A stretch of 64,000 nucleotides of DNA from Acestrorhynchus altus. Taxonomy: Eukaryota; Chordata; Actinopteri; Characiformes; Acestrorhynchidae. Within the stretch, counting starts at the first letter, position 1, and every line of letters starts with the position of its first letter. Below are positions 59,784 to 64,000 of the stretch, one piece after another. Both the position numbers and the translations under genes were made by a program. The stretch lies in NCBI GenBank assembly GCA_034509495.1, contig CM067524.1:17591247-17655246 (forward strand), given 5' to 3'. A model generated the notes under the pieces. It was given only the letters and a program-made list of their open reading frames with translations, was not told the origin of the DNA and did not search any database.

Positions 59784-61414
59784 GTGTCTTGAACGCAGTA
59801 TGTATCAGTGTCAGGAGGTCATGGAGGGGCTAAGACATGATGTGATAGCCCTGCTGTGTGTGTGTGTGTGTGTGAAAGGGACAGAGAGCATTCATAGAGA
59901 AATATTACTATCACATCTTAGTGCAGAGACAATAACAGGTACAAGCTGATCATTGTGCACCAAATCTCCCATTTGAACTTTTTCCATTAAAATGACTTGG
60001 AATGATATCTTTTTTTACACTGACTTTAATTGAAAGTTAAGCTGATTTTTTCTCTTCTTTAATAAAGGTGTCATTGGGATGTACAAGTTTTTTACAACAA
60101 GGAAAAACACACTCCCTTTTAAAATAAAAGTAATTAAAACAAAATATTAATTTCATATATACAAAGCTAAGTAGCAAAAACAGCCAGTTATTAATATACT
60201 CCTGTGATGACTCTTGAATCAAAGTGTTTACATTTTCAGACTTATATTTTGAAGGAGCCATAATACAGGGCAGCCAATCATAGTTATGCACTTAAAGAAA
60301 GAAGTCATTTAAACACCATAAAAGTCTATTAAAAAGGTTCCTCACGTCTCCTTTGCAGAGACGGTCTTTGAAAGAACCTATTAAAAAGTGGTTCTTCCAT
60401 GATATTGGTCCAAATGACCCCTTTGTCACCTTTATTTTTATAAGTGTACATTAAATAGTGGTGGATATAAGGCTGTTGAATTGTCTGCACATTGAAAAAA
60501 TTAAATGACATATATTTGCAGTCAGTAGTTGATTAGATATATGAAAGGCAAGCACACACTCACTGTAACACTTTTATACGTGAAGTAGCTTTTAGTAAGT
60601 GATATATGCCTGTAGCTCTGATAATGGCCAGGGGCAATGACTAGGCCCTGAAGCAGTAGTGTGTGAGGCATTAATAAATACCCCCACTTAGGCCTGTGTG
60701 CTTGCAGTGCACTGCCACTGCTGTCCTGTGTGGGTCACTACAGTGCTCAGCAGCAACGTGAAGACAGGTTAATAAATGACCAGCTCTTGTGTAAGGCGAG
60801 TTGGCAGAACTTTTTCATCTTCTCCCCTAGCTCCCATTCAAACCCCTGGCAATGTTTTCTTAACCCGCATGACTGCAGTGTAGTTAATAGGTGGCCTGCC
60901 TAGTCTCCTGGTCTCACACACACTCAAGCACTGAATTCTGTCTGCGACACATACACACTTACACCACACACGTTCAACCCCCCCACCCCCCCACCCCACA
61001 CATCTCGCTTCAGGCCTTTTTAATGAATCGAATTCAGTGAAGTCATTTATTTCATGTCTTGCTCTTTTCTGACATTTTTACATCATGTCCCATTATTGCA
61101 GGGCTGTACAGGGCTGGCTAGCAGGCAGATGAGTGAGAGAGATAGGAGCCAGTAGGGCAGCGCAGCCTGCTGACTGTGTGTGTGACGTGACAGCTAATGC
61201 GCTTCAGTGCCAGTTCAGTCCACAGTTATCGCACCCATCTCTGGGGCTAAATTGCAGTAAGGGCTTATGCCCCACAGTGCTGACCAGCAGGGCTGTACCG
61301 TCACTGACCAGCTCTCTCTTTGGACTGGACAGGACAGGGGTTAGAACAACTCACTCGCAAATTTGTAAAAGTAAAAGGTTTACTTTCTTTAACTTTCCAT
61401 ACATTTACATAACG

Positions 61415-61416
<2 letters not shown>

Positions 61417-61462
<46 letters not shown>
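61417..61462. repeat. (AT)n microsatellite in intron 2
   Basis: A 46-bp alternating AT run. Confidence 0.96.
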
Positions 61463-61467
<5 letters not shown>

Positions 61468-61846
61468 AATGCCAAATAGATGCTGACTTTGCATACAGTT
61501 TTAGACAGTTGTGAAATTTAAAATGAAAAGGCTCCTCTCTTTACCCAGCATAAAGTACTCATTAGAATAAAATAGAATAAAATAACATTAATACAAAAAG
61601 TATTGGTTTTACTTCACTCTGTTCAGTAAAACATTTCCAAACCTCTCCTCATGGAAGCCAAGTGTTATTTATAGTTATCATCCAACACCTGGCACTGGCT
61701 GGGGGCATCCAGGAGAAACCTGGAACCAAGCTTTGTTTTTAAAATTAGCTCCCAACTATTTCAAAATCAGAAATGATTGTAACCTTTATATTATTTTTCA
61801 TATTTACTGCTGTTATTGATGTGCCATATACACATATATCTCTTTA

Positions 61847-62170
61847 TGTCTAAATGTTGGTGGACAGCCCTTCCAGCCCATTCAGATACTTTAAGTTGTG
61901 TCCACTGATACACATGTGCAAATGCACACATGCACAATACAATAGGACTCTCTGGATCAGATAAACTCAAACCTTGGCACCATGCCTAATGCCCCCCAGC
62001 ATTGAGCCGTGGAGCAGTGCAACTGTTCTCAGAAACAATGGTGCTCCATCCAGTACTGAGGTGGGGTCATCATTATCTAACATCCTAACCTCACTAACGC
62101 ACTTGTTGCTGAACGCAATCAAAACTTTAAAACAGTGCTTCAAAATATATGTAGTAGAAAGCCTTCCTTT
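61847..62170 (+). repeat. Non-autonomous DNA transposon copy (family B)
   Basis: It has the same ordered blocks as 33553-33835 (ATGTCTAAATGTTGGTGGAC, GTGCAAATGCACACA, GGCACCATGCCTAATGCC, TTGAGCCGTGGAGCAGTG, TTGCTGAACGCAATCAAAA). This copy also keeps the internal GGACTCTCTGGATCAGATAA segment, lost at 33.6 kb. No coding capacity. Confidence 0.75.
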
Positions 62171-63674
62171 GTTAATATATGTTCAGGAGCAATAAGTGCA
62201 TCCACCAGTGTTCGTTCCACAGTCTGTAATTTACACATAATCAGCAGTTGAAGAAAGTGGCTAATGTGTAAAAGAATAGTAACTAAGTAGCAAAATTTCA
62301 CAGAAATGGAAGAATTTATGGCTCAACAGGCTGCTAGATTGATGATTAACTGAGGGGTGGTGAAATTGTTGACATCAGGCTTATTTGAAGAGTAGCTTTG
62401 ACGTGAGTGAGGGACACCAGTGTTTCTATCAATAACCAATCACAAAGGACAAAACTGTAAAATCTCTTGTCAGAAATAAGTAGGTTACTGCTTCCTCCAA
62501 CCAAGAGTTTTTTCACAGAATTTTTTCATTCATTTAAATATCACTAAATAATACAAGCCATCAATTATTGCCCAGCTGGATTTCAAACAGCTGTCTTAAA
62601 AGTGGTCATGAAATTCAGATCAGTTTATTAAATTTACACAGTATTAGGGAGAATCTCCTTCTCAATATAGTTGTATACTTATGCATTACTTTGTGTCCTT
62701 GGTCAGTCAAGTGTGGCATGCTGACCCTTGGATGGTCTCTGCCACTTTATCCTAAGCTGAAGTGCATTCTCAATGTACCAAGCATGGAATGAAACAGTCG
62801 CTGGCCCTGAGAGAGCTCACAGCAGCCTTTTATTTTGAGGGCTCTTGACACCTAGTCAAAATAACTGCCCAGCGACTGCCCTACTGTATTAGATCACCCA
62901 ATGAGGACTTATTGCCATTTGAAAGCATGAATGTGCTGCCAGTGAGCATGTGGAATCCTGACTTGGTCACAATGTAAAAAGGCAAAAGGTGTCACCCCTA
63001 CATTTGAGAGGTGTCTGAGTGTGGCTGGCATTGACTGATCAAGACATTGACCACACATTAACTTGTCCCTCTCGCTGTTCATGGGGTTTTCCTAACAAGG
63101 GGACTGTGGTCGTGATTGCATGCATGTCCCTTACAAATATAACTGTTGTGATACAGAAACAAACATTTATTGCAATAATTGGATTTTATTGGTACTAGGG
63201 TTGTATTTGTAGGGTCCAATTGTAATATATTTTGATTATTGCAGTTTGTATAGTTTATTCCAGGATACTACTCATATTACACACATTACATTGAGACTCC
63301 ATGGCAAGACACCTTATACTAAATTAACCTAGATATGAAGCATTATACAAACAAAGGGGGTCTATGGAAGAGTATTAGCCAAATGCTGTAATGATCCCAA
63401 TTTACTTTAATATTCCTATAAGTTATGTAGTCTGACTACAGTTCCTTTCTCATAGGGTATGTGTGTGTTATCTGAAGCCACAGAACACTGGATCACACAC
63501 AAACACCCAGACTTCCCCAGACTGTAGCTACTTTGCTTTCTGCTTGTCTGCTAATTCATTTATCTATCACACAGCCACATCTGCCCAGTCATACATCAAA
63601 CAATAGAAGGAGAGGGTGATTGATTACGCTTTGCCTTTGCTGCATTCCAAAGTCAACAAGCATACCTCAGAATG

Positions 63675-63894
63675 CACACACACACGCTCTCTCTTCCACA
63701 TGCACACACACACACACACACGTTAACAGTGACTGCTGATGGCTTCGCATGTTTAATTTGCAAATTTATGCTGACATTTGAAGGCACACCACTACTTGAG
63801 CTGCAGCAGTTCAGCTGGGCCGAGCACATTATCATATTGTGCTGTATAATATGATTTCCTCAAGTGAACACTTATAAAACACACACACATACTC

Positions 63895-63960
<66 letters not shown>
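63675..63960 (+). repeat. (AC)n, (CT)n microsatellites at window end
   Basis: AC runs at 63675-63721 and 63918-63960, the latter directly joined to a CT run (63896-63917). Confidence 0.93.
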
Positions 63961-63963
<3 letters not shown>

Positions 63964-64000
63964 GGATTGGGTCCCTGCTCTCTTTTCCGAAGCACATGCA

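Larger units (their letters stand above)
58578..64000 (+). other. ppargc1a: ppargc1a intron 2 (partial)
   Basis: The intron begins with GTAAGA after exon 2 and runs out of the window. It contains a long GT array, an AT array, a non-autonomous transposon copy at 61.85-62.17 kb and terminal CT/AC repeats. No sequence coding for the expected KIDEENEANLL exon 3 start was found. A large intron 2 is usual for this gene. Confidence 0.88.

Noticed and set aside
58578..64000. Search for PGC-1alpha exon 3
   Set aside because: No frame matching KIDEENEANLLAVLTETLD flanked by splice sites was seen; the exon is taken to lie beyond the window.

Overview
This is vertebrate nuclear DNA, almost certainly from a teleost fish. 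It is AT-rich, intron-containing and full of dinucleotide microsatellites. It carries several degenerate Tc1/mariner transposons and LINE/SINE tails of kinds common in otophysan fishes such as catfishes and characins; that lineage guess is an inference from repeat style only. There is no operon structure and no long uninterrupted ORF. Nearly every ORF is a chance frame in a microsatellite, a transposase remnant or antisense noise.

The one host gene I can support is ppargc1a (PGC-1alpha), on the + strand. Exon 1 (coding 54091-54138, MAWDRCNQDAVWRELE) and exon 2 (58398-58577, CAALVGEDQPLC...SSNLFE) are both intact, with GT/AG splice sites and phase-0 joins. Intron 1 is 4,259 bp. Exon 3, expected to start KIDEENEANLL, is not found, so the window ends inside intron 2. 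The promoter at about 53.58-53.94 kb is GC-rich. It holds three CCAAT boxes, GC-box-like motifs, a perfect CRE (TGACGTCA), a TATA/MEF2-like element and a TCATGTGA M-box. The 5' UTR carries a short upstream ORF, the best regulatory observation here.

Layout: 1-53.5 kb is upstream non-coding DNA without a recognisable gene. It contains repeats (LTR-like fragments at 0.8-3.6 kb; Tc1-like remnants at 7.3, 15.0-15.9, 19.4-20.3, 24.8-26.0, 28.4-29.7 and 42.0-43.7 kb; an L2-type LINE 3' end at 30.8-31.5 kb; SINE-like copies at 9.1 and 52.4 kb; a telomere-like array at 12.6-12.9 kb). Between them are high-complexity islands that read like conserved non-coding elements (13.8, 23.1, 23.7-24.2, 38.5-39.1, 43.9, 45.8 and 48.3 kb). 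53.5-54.1 kb is promoter and 5' UTR; 54.1-58.4 kb is intron 1, with dense microsatellites and a LINE remnant; 58.6-64 kb is intron 2.

Functionally the window is the 5' regulatory half of one gene. PGC-1alpha is a transcriptional coactivator of mitochondrial biogenesis and oxidative metabolism, and the two exons here encode the start of its N-terminal activation domain. I found no sign of an unknown gene system. The unusual content is regulatory (uORF, composite promoter, candidate enhancers) and structural (nested and inverted transposons).
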